Source: Kiritimatiellia bacterium (lineage in GTDB: Bacteria; Verrucomicrobiota; Kiritimatiellia; SLAD01). Taken from it: a stretch of 34,509 nucleotides of DNA. Where the stretch lies: the NCBI GenBank assembly GCA_007126515.1, contig SLBD01000039.1, forward strand, positions 1 to 34,509, in the 5' to 3' direction. Below the pieces are notes generated by a model. The model made no database searches. It was not told the origin of the DNA and saw nothing but the letters and a program-made list of their open reading frames with translations. Both the position numbers and the translations under genes were made by a program. Of this stretch, positions 15,144-23,039 are shown one piece after another; within the stretch, counting starts at the first letter, position 1; each line of letters begins with the position of its first letter.

Positions 15144-16109
15144 ATGTGGACAGCGCGATGGATGCGGGGATGTGTGGGTTGGATGCTTCTGCTTGGGGTG
15201 GGAGGTGCATTTGCTTGGGTGGCTGCGGCAGAGGAGTCGCTTCCAGAGGAAGAAGCTCTTGAAGCCGCAGATGAAGTGGACGACGAGGATGAGGAATTAG
15301 CAAATACGCCCTTCCCTGATACGCATCCGATAGAGTGGGGCGATGCTGAGCCCGACGATCGGCCCTTGCCGGAGCTGTGGTTTCCCGTGGGCGAGGAAAT
15401 TCGTTATCGGGTCTATTGGGGGCGAATTCCTGTCGGACGCAGTGTGGCGACGACAGAATGGGTCGAAAAATATGGGCGCACCCTGCTCTCAATTCGGTTG
15501 CGGACACGATCAAATCGGTTTTTGGATCGGATCTATCCTGTCGATGATGTGATTGAAAGCATCATCGATCCGCATACATTTTTGCCGCTGCGATTTGAAA
15601 TCAATCTGCAAGAGGGCCGCTACCGGAAACATGAAATTACCCTGTTTGACTATGAAAATTTGATTGCCTATTGGCGGTCCGAGACGCGAGATCGTGAGCG
15701 AGCGTTTCGTCTAGAGCCGGACACGCGGGATTTGATATCGTTCTCTTATTATTTGCGGAAGGTTGGATTCACCCCCGGATCCCGCCAGCAATTCCGTGTG
15801 ATGACAGACGAAAAAATCTATGACCTTTGGTTGGAGGCGGGCTCCGAAACGCGTGTGCGACTACCGAACTACGGACGCGTTCCCAGCATCGAGGTCGAGC
15901 CGGAGGCGGCTTTTGAGGGCCTTTTTGTCCGACATGGCCGCATGACGCTTTGGGTATCAAACGATGAACGCCGGATTCTCACCCGGATGTCGGCGAGTAT
16001 CCCCGTCGCCAGTATTCGAATGGTTTTGCAAGATGTGCGCGGGCCGGGTAATGATAGCTGGATTTTGGACGAGTATGAAGAAGATGACGATGATGATGAA
16101 GATGCATAA
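15144..16109 (+). CDS. DUF3108 exported protein with acidic N- and C-terminal tracts
   Basis: A 321-residue protein with a signal peptide (VGWMLLLGVGGAFAWVAAA) and then a strongly acidic stretch (about residues 30-53). The DUF3108 domain covers about 75-300: GEEIRYRVYWGRIPVGRS, then DDVIESIIDPHTFLPLRFE and DLISFSYYLRK. The C-terminus is another acidic run (EEDDDDDEDA). ATG 15144 is chosen because AAGGTGG lies 3-4 bases before it; the ATG at 15120, touching the holA stop, is the alternative. DUF3108 proteins are periplasmic and poorly understood, and often sit near envelope genes, as here. Confidence 0.8.
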   Translation: MWTARWMRGCVGWMLLLGVGGAFAWVAAAEESLPEEEALEAADEVDDEDEELANTPFPDTHPIEWGDAEPDDRPLPELWFPVGEEIRYRVYWGRIPVGRSVATTEWVEKYGRTLLSIRLRTRSNRFLDRIYPVDDVIESIIDPHTFLPLRFEINLQEGRYRKHEITLFDYENLIAYWRSETRDRERAFRLEPDTRDLISFSYYLRKVGFTPGSRQQFRVMTDEKIYDLWLEAGSETRVRLPNYGRVPSIEVEPEAAFEGLFVRHGRMTLWVSNDERRILTRMSASIPVASIRMVLQDVRGPGNDSWILDEYEEDDDDDEDA

Positions 16110-16172
16110 CTTGAGCCCTCTGGGCACTCGGCAAATCATGCGTTGGTTGCGCATTGAGCAGGGGAATGAACG

Positions 16173-17174
16173 ATGACAATGGATCGATCATGGGCGGAAA
16201 CCTTACTGCAAGGACTGTCGTCATTGCGCGTCGTGGTGATCGGCGATTTGATGTTGGACCGCTACATTTATGGATCGGTGCGACGGATATCCCCTGAAGC
16301 GCCTGTGCCCGTTGTTCACGTGACGGACGAAGTTTTTATGCCGGGCGGGGCAAGCAATGTGGCTTGGAACGTACACACATTGGGCGCTCAGGCGGCGGTT
16401 GCTGGTTTGATTGGCGCCGACCGAGATGGAGAAGAATTGTTGGGATTGCTGGAGGCTGGGGGCGTGCATACGGGCGCTGTGCTTTCGTTGGCCGAAGCCC
16501 GGACAACGGTGAAGACGAGAATCATTGCGGAACGGCAACAAGTGGTGCGAGTGGATTGGGAAAAGCGGTATCAGTTGACGGATGCCGATTGGGGACAATT
16601 CATTGCCCGGGTGCTCAGCGAAATCGAGGCGGCGGATGGCGTAATTATCGAGGATTATGGCAAAGGTGTCTTGAGCCAAGAGCTGGTGGATGTCGTGTTG
16701 AATGTGGCCAAGCAGCGTCAGATTCCGGTGGGCTACGATCCGAAAGACGATCATGCCATCAACGTTAGTGGTGTCACGGTGGCGACCCCGAATCTGAAAG
16801 AGGCATATGCCGCCGTGGGTCGTGAGGAGCCTGTCTCCGTTATCCAGCCGCTTCAGGATCGGGAGTTGTTGACGGTGGGGAACAGTCTGCTGGAGAAGTG
16901 GGGTGTTGAATTATTAATGATCACATTGGGGCCGGGAGGCATGTTGTTGCTGGAGGAAGGCGCTGATCCCATACACGTCCCGACACGGGCTCGAGAAGTA
17001 TTTGATGTCAGTGGCGCGGGTGACACAGTGATCGCCACTGCGACTCTCGCTTTGGCGGCTGGCGCAACGCATCGTCAGGCGGCGGAATTGGCTAATTATG
17101 CGGCTGGTGTCGTTGTTGCGCAGTTGGGGACGGCTCCTTGTTCGGCAGCGGAATTATTGGAGGCCATGCCGTGA
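16173..17174 (+). CDS. rfaE1: D-glycero-beta-D-manno-heptose-7-phosphate kinase (RfaE/HldE domain I)
   Basis: A 333-residue PfkB-family kinase that phosphorylates heptose 7-phosphate at C1 for ADP-heptose synthesis. VVVIGDLMLDRYIYGSVRRISPEAPVPV (20-47) is diagnostic of RfaE domain I, PGGASNVAWN (57-66) is the sugar-binding loop, EDYGKGVLS lies mid-protein, and DVSGAGDT (278-285) is the anion-hole and catalytic Asp284 motif. The adenylyltransferase domain II is absent, so rfaE2 must be encoded elsewhere. It overlaps kdsB by 4 bases (GTGA), joining heptose and Kdo synthesis in one transcript and matching the heptosyltransferase at 1238. Confidence 0.92.
   Translation: MTMDRSWAETLLQGLSSLRVVVIGDLMLDRYIYGSVRRISPEAPVPVVHVTDEVFMPGGASNVAWNVHTLGAQAAVAGLIGADRDGEELLGLLEAGGVHTGAVLSLAEARTTVKTRIIAERQQVVRVDWEKRYQLTDADWGQFIARVLSEIEAADGVIIEDYGKGVLSQELVDVVLNVAKQRQIPVGYDPKDDHAINVSGVTVATPNLKEAYAAVGREEPVSVIQPLQDRELLTVGNSLLEKWGVELLMITLGPGGMLLLEEGADPIHVPTRAREVFDVSGAGDTVIATATLALAAGATHRQAAELANYAAGVVVAQLGTAPCSAAELLEAMP
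17159..17163 (+). promoter_or_regulatory. Ribosome-binding site deciding the kdsB GTG start
   Basis: GGAGG lies 7 bases before the GTG at 17171. It is internal to the end of rfaE1 and supports the GTG, which overlaps the rfaE1 TGA as GTGA, over any upstream in-frame start. Confidence 0.7.
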
Positions 17175-17929
17175 GTCGGGTGGTGGGAATTATTCCGGCG
17201 CGCTGGGCCTCGTCGCGTTTCCCCGGTAAAATGCTGACGTCGCTATGCGGCAAGCCCCTGATCCAGTGGGTATGGGAACGAGCGGTGCAGTCGACAGAAT
17301 TGGCGGCCATCGTGGTGGCAACGGATGATCAGCGGATTCAGGATGCGGTTCAACAGTTTGGTGGAGAAGTAATCATGACTGCGCCGGAGTTGCCTTCGGG
17401 AACGGACCGGGTTGCAGCCGCTCTGGCCGGGCAGGAAGCTGATGCAGCCATTAATATACAAGGTGATGAACCGTTGATTGAACCCGCATTAATTGACCAA
17501 TTGGCCCGCGAGATCGGCTCGACGGAATCATGGGATATGGTCACGGCCGCCGAGCCCGTTACGGATCCCATTTTGGTTGAGCAATCGTCTGTGGTCAAAG
17601 TGGTTTGTGATCAAGCCGGCCGAGCATTGTATTTTTCCAGATCAGCCATTCCATTTATGCGTGATCCAAAGGAGCAGGGGAATGGTGACAGCTTGTATTT
17701 ACGTCATATTGGAATCTATGCGTACAGACGATCGTTTTTGGAGACATTGGTTCAAACGCCGCCCGTGCGGCTGGAGGAGGCCGAAAAGCTAGAACAATTG
17801 CGAGCCTTGTACATCGGGGGCCAAATCAAGGTAATTACCACGCAACACCGGGCGCTGGGTGTGGATACGCCGGAGGACGTGCCGATTGCAGAGGCGGCAC
17901 TCCGCGCTTGCGGGCTTGCACGGGCATAG
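17171..17929 (+). CDS. kdsB: 3-deoxy-manno-octulosonate (Kdo) cytidylyltransferase
   Basis: A 252-residue enzyme that activates Kdo as CMP-Kdo for lipid A glycosylation. The N-terminal nucleotide-binding loop is GIIPARWASSRFPGK (6-20). QGDEPLI (97-103) holds the metal-binding Asp, and HIGIYAYRR, EKLEQLRAL and the GVDTPED end are typical. Length matches the family. GTG at 17171 is used as start on the strength of GGAGG at 17159-17163. The 3' end overlaps the proposed TTG start of the mevalonate kinase gene by 22 bases. Confidence 0.93.
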   Translation: MSRVVGIIPARWASSRFPGKMLTSLCGKPLIQWVWERAVQSTELAAIVVATDDQRIQDAVQQFGGEVIMTAPELPSGTDRVAAALAGQEADAAINIQGDEPLIEPALIDQLAREIGSTESWDMVTAAEPVTDPILVEQSSVVKVVCDQAGRALYFSRSAIPFMRDPKEQGNGDSLYLRHIGIYAYRRSFLETLVQTPPVRLEEAEKLEQLRALYIGGQIKVITTQHRALGVDTPEDVPIAEAALRACGLARA

Positions 17930-18891
17930 ATAGCCGGAAAGTAGGTGCTTCCCTGAGTTCGAGTAGCCAAATATGGCAAGCCACTGCGCCGGGCAGCCTG
18001 ATGTTGATGGGGGAACATGCGGTCTTACATGGCCGGCGGGCGTTAGTATGCGCAGTGGATCAATCGATTCATGTCACGTTGGAGCCTCGTTCCGATTCCG
18101 TGATTCGGATTGTCTCAGCCTTGGGTGAGGATGAAAGCCGTGTGGGCGAGATTCAGGTCCGGAAGCCGTTCACTTTTATATGGGAGGCGTTGCGGCAGAT
18201 GGGAGCTGAAATCCCGGGTGGTTGCAATTTGATTGTGGAGTCCGATTTTTCTCATCAAGTCGGTTTAGGCTCTTCGGCGGCTGTGACAGTTGCCCTGTGT
18301 GTGCTGTTGCGGGGCTGGCGTGGGGAGGAATGGGATCCCCTGGATATCCAAAAACAAGCCACAACCATTATCCAGTCTGTACAAGGACGTGGTTCCGGCG
18401 CCGACGCTGCTGCAAGCGTCATGGGGGGGATTGTTGAGTATCGTGTGCAGCCCTACAAAATGGAATCCATGCGCACAGTATATCCAGTCAGTATTGTCTA
18501 CTGCGGGTACAAGACCCCTACGGCGGAAGTGATCGAGCGAGTGGAGCGCGAACGCAGGGCTCGTGCCGCGTTATTCGAGGGGTTCTTTTACGAGGTTGAC
18601 GAATGTGTTCGCACCGCCATTGACGCCATTTGTCGGGATGAATGGGAAGAATTGGGGGTGTGCATGGACCAGAATCATGCCCTGCTGCGGGCGATGGGAG
18701 TTAGCGATGCGAACCTAGACCGGATTGTCGATGCCATGCGTCGGGATGCAGGAATTCTGGGAGCCAAAATATCTGGGTCTGGCTTGGGGGATTGCGTCTT
18801 GGGGCTGGGAGAATTAAAGGAGTGGAACGAACCGTATGAGCGAATTCCCTGTGCAATGAGTCGTGAGGGGGTGCGAATTGAAAAAGTCTGA
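17908..18891 (+). CDS. mvk: Mevalonate kinase (GHMP family)
   Basis: Phosphorylates mevalonate in the mevalonate route to isopentenyl diphosphate. The GHMP motifs are APGSLMLMGEHAV (27-39), the ATP loop VGLGSSAAV (118-126), catalytic Asp166 in GSGADAAAS, and ISGSGLGD (288-295). GEHAVLHG favours mevalonate kinase over galactokinase or homoserine kinase. No ATG precedes motif 1 in this frame. TTG 17908 gives 327 residues, while CTG 17953, preceded by TAGGTG, would give the more usual short N-terminus, so the start is unsettled. It is followed by the decarboxylase; no phosphomevalonate kinase is visible in the window. Confidence 0.82.
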   Translation: MRACTGIDSRKVGASLSSSSQIWQATAPGSLMLMGEHAVLHGRRALVCAVDQSIHVTLEPRSDSVIRIVSALGEDESRVGEIQVRKPFTFIWEALRQMGAEIPGGCNLIVESDFSHQVGLGSSAAVTVALCVLLRGWRGEEWDPLDIQKQATTIIQSVQGRGSGADAAASVMGGIVEYRVQPYKMESMRTVYPVSIVYCGYKTPTAEVIERVERERRARAALFEGFFYEVDECVRTAIDAICRDEWEELGVCMDQNHALLRAMGVSDANLDRIVDAMRRDAGILGAKISGSGLGDCVLGLGELKEWNEPYERIPCAMSREGVRIEKV

Positions 18892-19858
18892 TGTGGTGAA
18901 AGAGATTCTGGCCGGTCGTCGCGGGAGCGCCAATCCCGTGGGGCAGGCCGAGGCACCTGCCAATATCGCTCTTTGCAAGTACTGGGGGAAAAGGAACGAG
19001 GAGCTGAACTTGCCGATCACCTCCAGTTTGTCGCTGACGCTGGACCATGTAGGGGCGCGTACCGAGATCTCCCAATGCAGTTCTGGAGATCAAATCTTTC
19101 TCAGCGGTGAGCGGTTGGATTCGGATCACCCGTTTGCAAATCGGTTGAGTCGGTATCTTGATTTATTTCGGCAAGGGGATGAAGGATATTGCGTAAAAAC
19201 GGAAAGCAGTGTCCCTGTTGCTGCGGGGCTGGCTTCCTCGGCCTCCGGATTCGCGGCAACCGTGAAGGCGCTGGATGCGCTGTATGGCTGGAAGTTGGGA
19301 AGCAGGGAGTTGTCCATTCTGGCGCGATTAGGGAGCGGCAGTGCATGCCGGTCCCTTTATTCAGGATTTGTCGAATGGCATGTTGGTGAGCGCGAAGACG
19401 GCATGGATAGTTATGCCGAGCCATTGGAGCTGCAGTGGCCCGAGATCCGGTTGGGGTGGATTCTGGTCTCGACAGCCCATAAGCCGGTCGGTTCAAGGGA
19501 GGCCATGCGGCGGACGCGAGAAAGCAGCCCGCTGTATCAGTCTTGGCCTGCACAGGTGGCAAGGGACCTGGCGGAGATCAAAGCGGCGTTGTCCCTGCGA
19601 GACTTTACGCGACTTGGGGAAACCGTTGAAGCCAATGCGCTGGCGATGCATGCCACGATGATGGCGGCTCAGCCCGCGATTCTTTACTGGCTGCCGGATA
19701 CGGTTGCGGTGTTGCATCAGGTCGCGGACGCTCGGCGGCAGGGTGTATCCGTTTATGCCACCATGGATGCGGGCCCGAATGTGAAAATTCTATATCAGGC
19801 GAGGGATCAGGACCGAGTCGTCGAGCGATTTCCGCAGATTAGCTTCCTTTGCGGGTAA
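18878..19858 (+). CDS. mvaD: Diphosphomevalonate decarboxylase
   Basis: A 326-residue GHMP enzyme that converts diphosphomevalonate to isopentenyl diphosphate. Motifs: NIALCKYWGKR (29-39) with the family Lys, LNLPITSSLSLTL, GLASSASGFAA (117-127), LGSGSACRSLYSGFVEW (151-167) with the substrate-binding Arg, and TMDAGPN (295-301) with catalytic Asp297. These match true decarboxylases rather than mevalonate-3-kinases. TTG 18878 is chosen because GAGGGGG lies just before it; GTG 18863 is the other option. It overlaps mvk by 14 bases and the convergent RNase HIII gene by 20 bases. Confidence 0.9.
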   Translation: MKKSDVVKEILAGRRGSANPVGQAEAPANIALCKYWGKRNEELNLPITSSLSLTLDHVGARTEISQCSSGDQIFLSGERLDSDHPFANRLSRYLDLFRQGDEGYCVKTESSVPVAAGLASSASGFAATVKALDALYGWKLGSRELSILARLGSGSACRSLYSGFVEWHVGEREDGMDSYAEPLELQWPEIRLGWILVSTAHKPVGSREAMRRTRESSPLYQSWPAQVARDLAEIKAALSLRDFTRLGETVEANALAMHATMMAAQPAILYWLPDTVAVLHQVADARRQGVSVYATMDAGPNVKILYQARDQDRVVERFPQISFLCG

Positions 19859-20822
19859 AGGACTTCGAGACGGCGGCTCCCTCCGGCCCAAGGTCGCTCC
19901 GCGAGCGGTTAGCAGCCTCAAGAACGGCATCTGCCGTTCGAAAATGGCACTTGGCCACATCTAGAAGAACTTTGGGGCCGCGATCTTCTACGATTTGGGT
20001 TGCCACTTCGCGAACCTGGGGCGACGCTCCCTTTGGAATCTTTATATTATAAGTTTCCCCCATTTTGCGGAGAGCGTGAAGAAAGCCTGCGCGCGCCAAG
20101 ATCGAGGCGGCCGCCACCGCCGGATCCGATTCTGCTTTTGGCCGCTGATGAAGTTCAATGGAGCGGCCATTTTTCATCAACGCTTGCTCGATTTGCCGTT
20201 TGGGGCCAAATTGGTCCGCCACAGCGCGGGGGCAATCCGGCACCTTTTCTAATAAATTTTCGATCGCGCGGGCATGCCCCCAGGCCAACATCGCATTGAC
20301 GTTTTTCATCGAGGCATAGAGACGATTGTAGGCCCGGGGACCAATCGTCACGATGGCAAATCGCTGCCCCAACTGAGATCGCAGGCTCGCTGCCATGGCT
20401 TCCGCCTTTTTGTCGCTGGAGATCGTTTTGCTGTCGCGGACACCCATTTCCTCAAACACCCGTACCAATTGATCATCCACGTAAGCGGCAGCGATGACGA
20501 GAGGCCCAAAAAAATCCCCTTTGCCGCTTTCGTCAATGCCCATGTGCGGCTGAGAAATCGATGGGTCATGCACCTGTTGATAGCCCATCTCTGCATTCAG
20601 CAAGACGAGGGGCTCCAGCTGATAAAGAACCCAATCCTGCGCCCCTTTTCCTTGAATCACACATTTCCCAGATGTGTAGAGGGCAATCCGGCATTGTTCG
20701 GCATCTGCCGCAATTTGAGTATAGGGAATTTGAACCGGTCTAACATTGCTGTTTTGGAGGAGATCCAGTAACCGCTTTTGCTGAGCTGGGTCCAGTTTGA
20801 AGGTAAAGGAATGTTTTTGCAT
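19839..20822 (-). CDS. rnhC: Ribonuclease HIII
   Basis: Removes RNA from RNA-DNA hybrids. The 327-residue protein has an N-terminal TBP-like substrate-binding domain (YTSGKCVIQGKG, 49-60) typical of HIII and not HII, then the catalytic domain with GIDESGKGDFFGPLV (95-109; Asp97, Glu98) and DSK (130-132), plus the RPKAESDPAVAAASILARA helix. The last 25 or so residues, after CHFRTADAVLEAAN, read like GC-rich repeat DNA (a CGCTC-CGC-GAGCG palindrome at 19895-19907) and exceed the family's normal end. Divergent from the exopolysaccharide locus. Confidence 0.9.
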   Translation of the reverse strand: MQKHSFTFKLDPAQQKRLLDLLQNSNVRPVQIPYTQIAADAEQCRIALYTSGKCVIQGKGAQDWVLYQLEPLVLLNAEMGYQQVHDPSISQPHMGIDESGKGDFFGPLVIAAAYVDDQLVRVFEEMGVRDSKTISSDKKAEAMAASLRSQLGQRFAIVTIGPRAYNRLYASMKNVNAMLAWGHARAIENLLEKVPDCPRAVADQFGPKRQIEQALMKNGRSIELHQRPKAESDPAVAAASILARAGFLHALRKMGETYNIKIPKGASPQVREVATQIVEDRGPKVLLDVAKCHFRTADAVLEAANRSRSDLGPEGAAVSKSFTRKGS

Positions 20823-21040
20823 ATCGGAAGCCTAGCAAAGAGATTCAAGTGCGGTAAACCTCGAAAAGCCAGATCATTGCTACGCAGGATTTGATCAAAT
20901 AAGGGATTGACGGAAATGGAGGATTGCGGTACTTCTTTAACCACTAGTGAACTGTAACAACTGTGGCAAATGAATAGGCAACCGCAATAATATCACTTGC
21001 TTGCATTGATGTCTGTGAGCCAGTGACTGAAGGAGGAACG

Positions 21041-21664
21041 ATGAATAAGAAACTTGGAATCGGAATCTTGGCAGCTTTCGTAGCTTGTGCTGCGATCATG
21101 CCGACGCATGTCGCGCAAGCTGATCAACCAGATGAGGTCACACAAGGAGAGCTGGCGCGTTTGTTGGTCAATATGTTGGGACTTTACCGGTTCCTTCCCG
21201 CAGCTCCAACAGAGCAGGAAGCGATTGCTGTGTTGTTGGCGAATCGAATTTCTCCCGAAGGTGGTTGGCAGCCTGCTGAACCTGTCTTGTTGGCCGATCT
21301 GGCCAGATTGATTGTCCAGTCACTGGATCGTACTCATGAAGTTGCGGAGCCAGATAATCCTCAGTCTTGGATTGATTTCCTCGTTAGTATCGATGTACCA
21401 ATCGACACCGTTGGGTTGGCTGTAAGCCAGCTTGAGCCTCTCCCAGAACCTGTCGGCGGCGGACATATCTTTGCTGCTGCTGTTTCTGCTGACCCGCTGA
21501 TTCGGCGAGAAGTGATTGGTTTGCCGGATGAAGTGGAACGCGGTGCTGATGTTGCGCCCCCTCAATCGTTGCTGCGGCCCGTGACTCTGCCAGAGATTCG
21601 CGAAGTGATCGACGCTGTTCCCGATGTCCCGCCGCCGGTGCCGAGACCCACGCCGTTTCAGTAA
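21041..21664 (+). CDS. Exported protein of unknown function with two SLH-like repeats
   Basis: A 207-residue protein (ATG 21041, AGGAGG 5 bases before). The signal peptide is KKLGIGILAAFVACAAIMPTHVAQA. The mature part shows two similar segments, QGELARLLVNMLGLYRFLP and LADLARLIVQSLDRTHEV, each ahead of a short loop ending near ISPEGGW or IDVPIDTVG. This pattern is reminiscent of S-layer homology modules, but I cannot assign a named family. The C-terminal 60 residues are Pro-rich (VPDVPPPVPRPTPFQ). As first gene of the exopolysaccharide run it may be an exported accessory or surface-binding factor; that is inference only. Confidence 0.65.
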   Translation: MNKKLGIGILAAFVACAAIMPTHVAQADQPDEVTQGELARLLVNMLGLYRFLPAAPTEQEAIAVLLANRISPEGGWQPAEPVLLADLARLIVQSLDRTHEVAEPDNPQSWIDFLVSIDVPIDTVGLAVSQLEPLPEPVGGGHIFAAAVSADPLIRREVIGLPDEVERGADVAPPQSLLRPVTLPEIREVIDAVPDVPPPVPRPTPFQ

Positions 21665-21700
21665 TTTAGAACAACTGCGAACCTGATTTAGGGAGTAACG

Positions 21701-22921
21701 ATGAAAATGACAAAAAATGCGTTAACAATTATGGGCATTGCCCTCATTTTGCCGGTGGCTGTGCTTGCTTTCGAAGGGCCTCGGAACTATCAAATCCACA
21801 ATCGATTGCGCTTGGAATACGACGACAATATTTATGAATCAGGCCGTGATGAAACGAGTAGTTTCAAGGTGATTGAGGAGATTGAGTTCCTCGTCAACTT
21901 AAACCTTGAAAACACGTTTGCCAGCATTCGGTACAAACCATCATTCGTATGGTGGGAAAACCGGTCCGAAGATTCGACGGATTTCCATCATGATGTTGAT
22001 TTGATCTTTAATCAGCGTTTCACTCCCCGAGTCAGCTTAGATGTTAAGAATACGTTCCGATATGCTCAGCAGCCGAATGTCATTGAAAGCGGTGCTGTGG
22101 TCCGGGAGCGCAGCGACTTCTTGTATAATGCTCTTGTCGGTACCGTCTTGTATCGTGTGTCACCTGTTGGTCGTCTTGAAGTCTCCGGTCGCTACAATCT
22201 GCTGCGCTATGATGAGTCGCGTGTGGCTGATGTCGAAGATTATGACATGTACGTGGCCGGCTTGACGTATCGGCATACGTTGGTTCCCGAGACGGCGCTC
22301 AAGGCAGATGTGCGTTTTGAAACCATTGACTATGATCAAATTGATCGTGGATCCGATGCGTATCAGATTGGCTTTGGTGTTGAACACATGTTCTCTCCGA
22401 ATCTGCTCGGCAATCTTCGTGCTGGTTACATGGCCAAGGATTACAATGATGAAACAGTATCGAGTGACAGCGCCCCGTATTTTGACGGTAATTTAACTTT
22501 TGTGCCCAGTCCAGACACTCGTGTCACGTTGGGGATGGGATATTCCATGCTGGAGTCAGATATTTTCCCCTATGCAAATCAAGAGCGCTTCCGAGTGTTC
22601 GGCGGTGTTGCGCATGATGTTACGCCCCGTTTGTCTGTGAATCTGATTGGAAGTTTTGCGCGTTCCAACTACGATGCCGCAGACATTGTGCCCAGCGGAA
22701 TTATCGAACGCTTTGAAGTGCCCGAAGAATTGCTGGCTGACTTCCTGGCTCAAGTTGATGATGGCAAAGAAGAATTCATCCAGTTAAGCGCTCGAGTCAC
22801 ATACCGTGTGAATCGATCGAATTGGCTAGAGGCGGGATGGCAGTTTACGGACTTGTCCTCTGACCTTCGCGAAAACTTTGACCGTAACCGAATTAACATA
22901 GGCTGGAAGACTCGCCTGTAA
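21701..22921 (+). CDS. Outer-membrane beta-barrel protein of the exopolysaccharide locus
   Basis: A 406-residue protein with a signal peptide (LTIMGIALILPVAVLA). It then consists of alternating strands rich in aromatic residues and ends with NINIGWKTRL-type alternation (RINIGWKTRL), the usual end of a barrel. The opening (RLRLEYDDNIYES) resembles BBP2/TIGR03016-type barrel proteins that accompany exopolysaccharide export. It is likely a surface porin or secretin-like partner for polymer release, but its exact job is unknown. It lies 36 bases after the exported repeat protein and ahead of the Wzc-like kinase. Confidence 0.78.
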   Translation: MKMTKNALTIMGIALILPVAVLAFEGPRNYQIHNRLRLEYDDNIYESGRDETSSFKVIEEIEFLVNLNLENTFASIRYKPSFVWWENRSEDSTDFHHDVDLIFNQRFTPRVSLDVKNTFRYAQQPNVIESGAVVRERSDFLYNALVGTVLYRVSPVGRLEVSGRYNLLRYDESRVADVEDYDMYVAGLTYRHTLVPETALKADVRFETIDYDQIDRGSDAYQIGFGVEHMFSPNLLGNLRAGYMAKDYNDETVSSDSAPYFDGNLTFVPSPDTRVTLGMGYSMLESDIFPYANQERFRVFGGVAHDVTPRLSVNLIGSFARSNYDAADIVPSGIIERFEVPEELLADFLAQVDDGKEEFIQLSARVTYRVNRSNWLEAGWQFTDLSSDLRENFDRNRINIGWKTRL

Positions 22922-22931
22922 TGGCTTGTTT

Positions 22932-22954
22932 TAGGCTGACTTGCGTTCAGCCTA
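22932..22954 (+). terminator. Weak hairpin after the barrel gene
   Basis: TAGGCTGA (22932-22939) and TCAGCCTA (22947-22954) form an 8-bp stem with a 7-base loop, 11 bases after the stop. The following bases (GAAGTGAGTTATTTT) are only moderately T-rich, so termination would be partial at best. Confidence 0.4.
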
Positions 22955-22988
22955 GAAGTGAGTTATTTTGCCTATGTCACCCCTAGGT

Positions 22989-23013
22989 GCGAGGGACTCT
23001 TTGGGTCCCTCGC
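22989..23013 (+). promoter_or_regulatory. Strong leader hairpin upstream of the tyrosine-kinase gene
   Basis: GCGAGGGAC (22989-22997) and GTCCCTCGC (23005-23013) form a perfect 9-bp GC-rich stem with a 7-base loop, ending 27 bases before the ATG at 23040. There is no T tract, so it is more likely an RNA stability, processing or translation element than a terminator. Confidence 0.5.
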
Positions 23014-23039
23014 GCTGGTATTAAGCGTAGGATCATCAT

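Noticed and set aside
20960-21010. Sigma-54-like promoter (TGGCAAATGAATAGGC) before the exopolysaccharide locus
   Set aside because: The GG and GC elements are not at the required 10-base spacing, so it does not fit the consensus.
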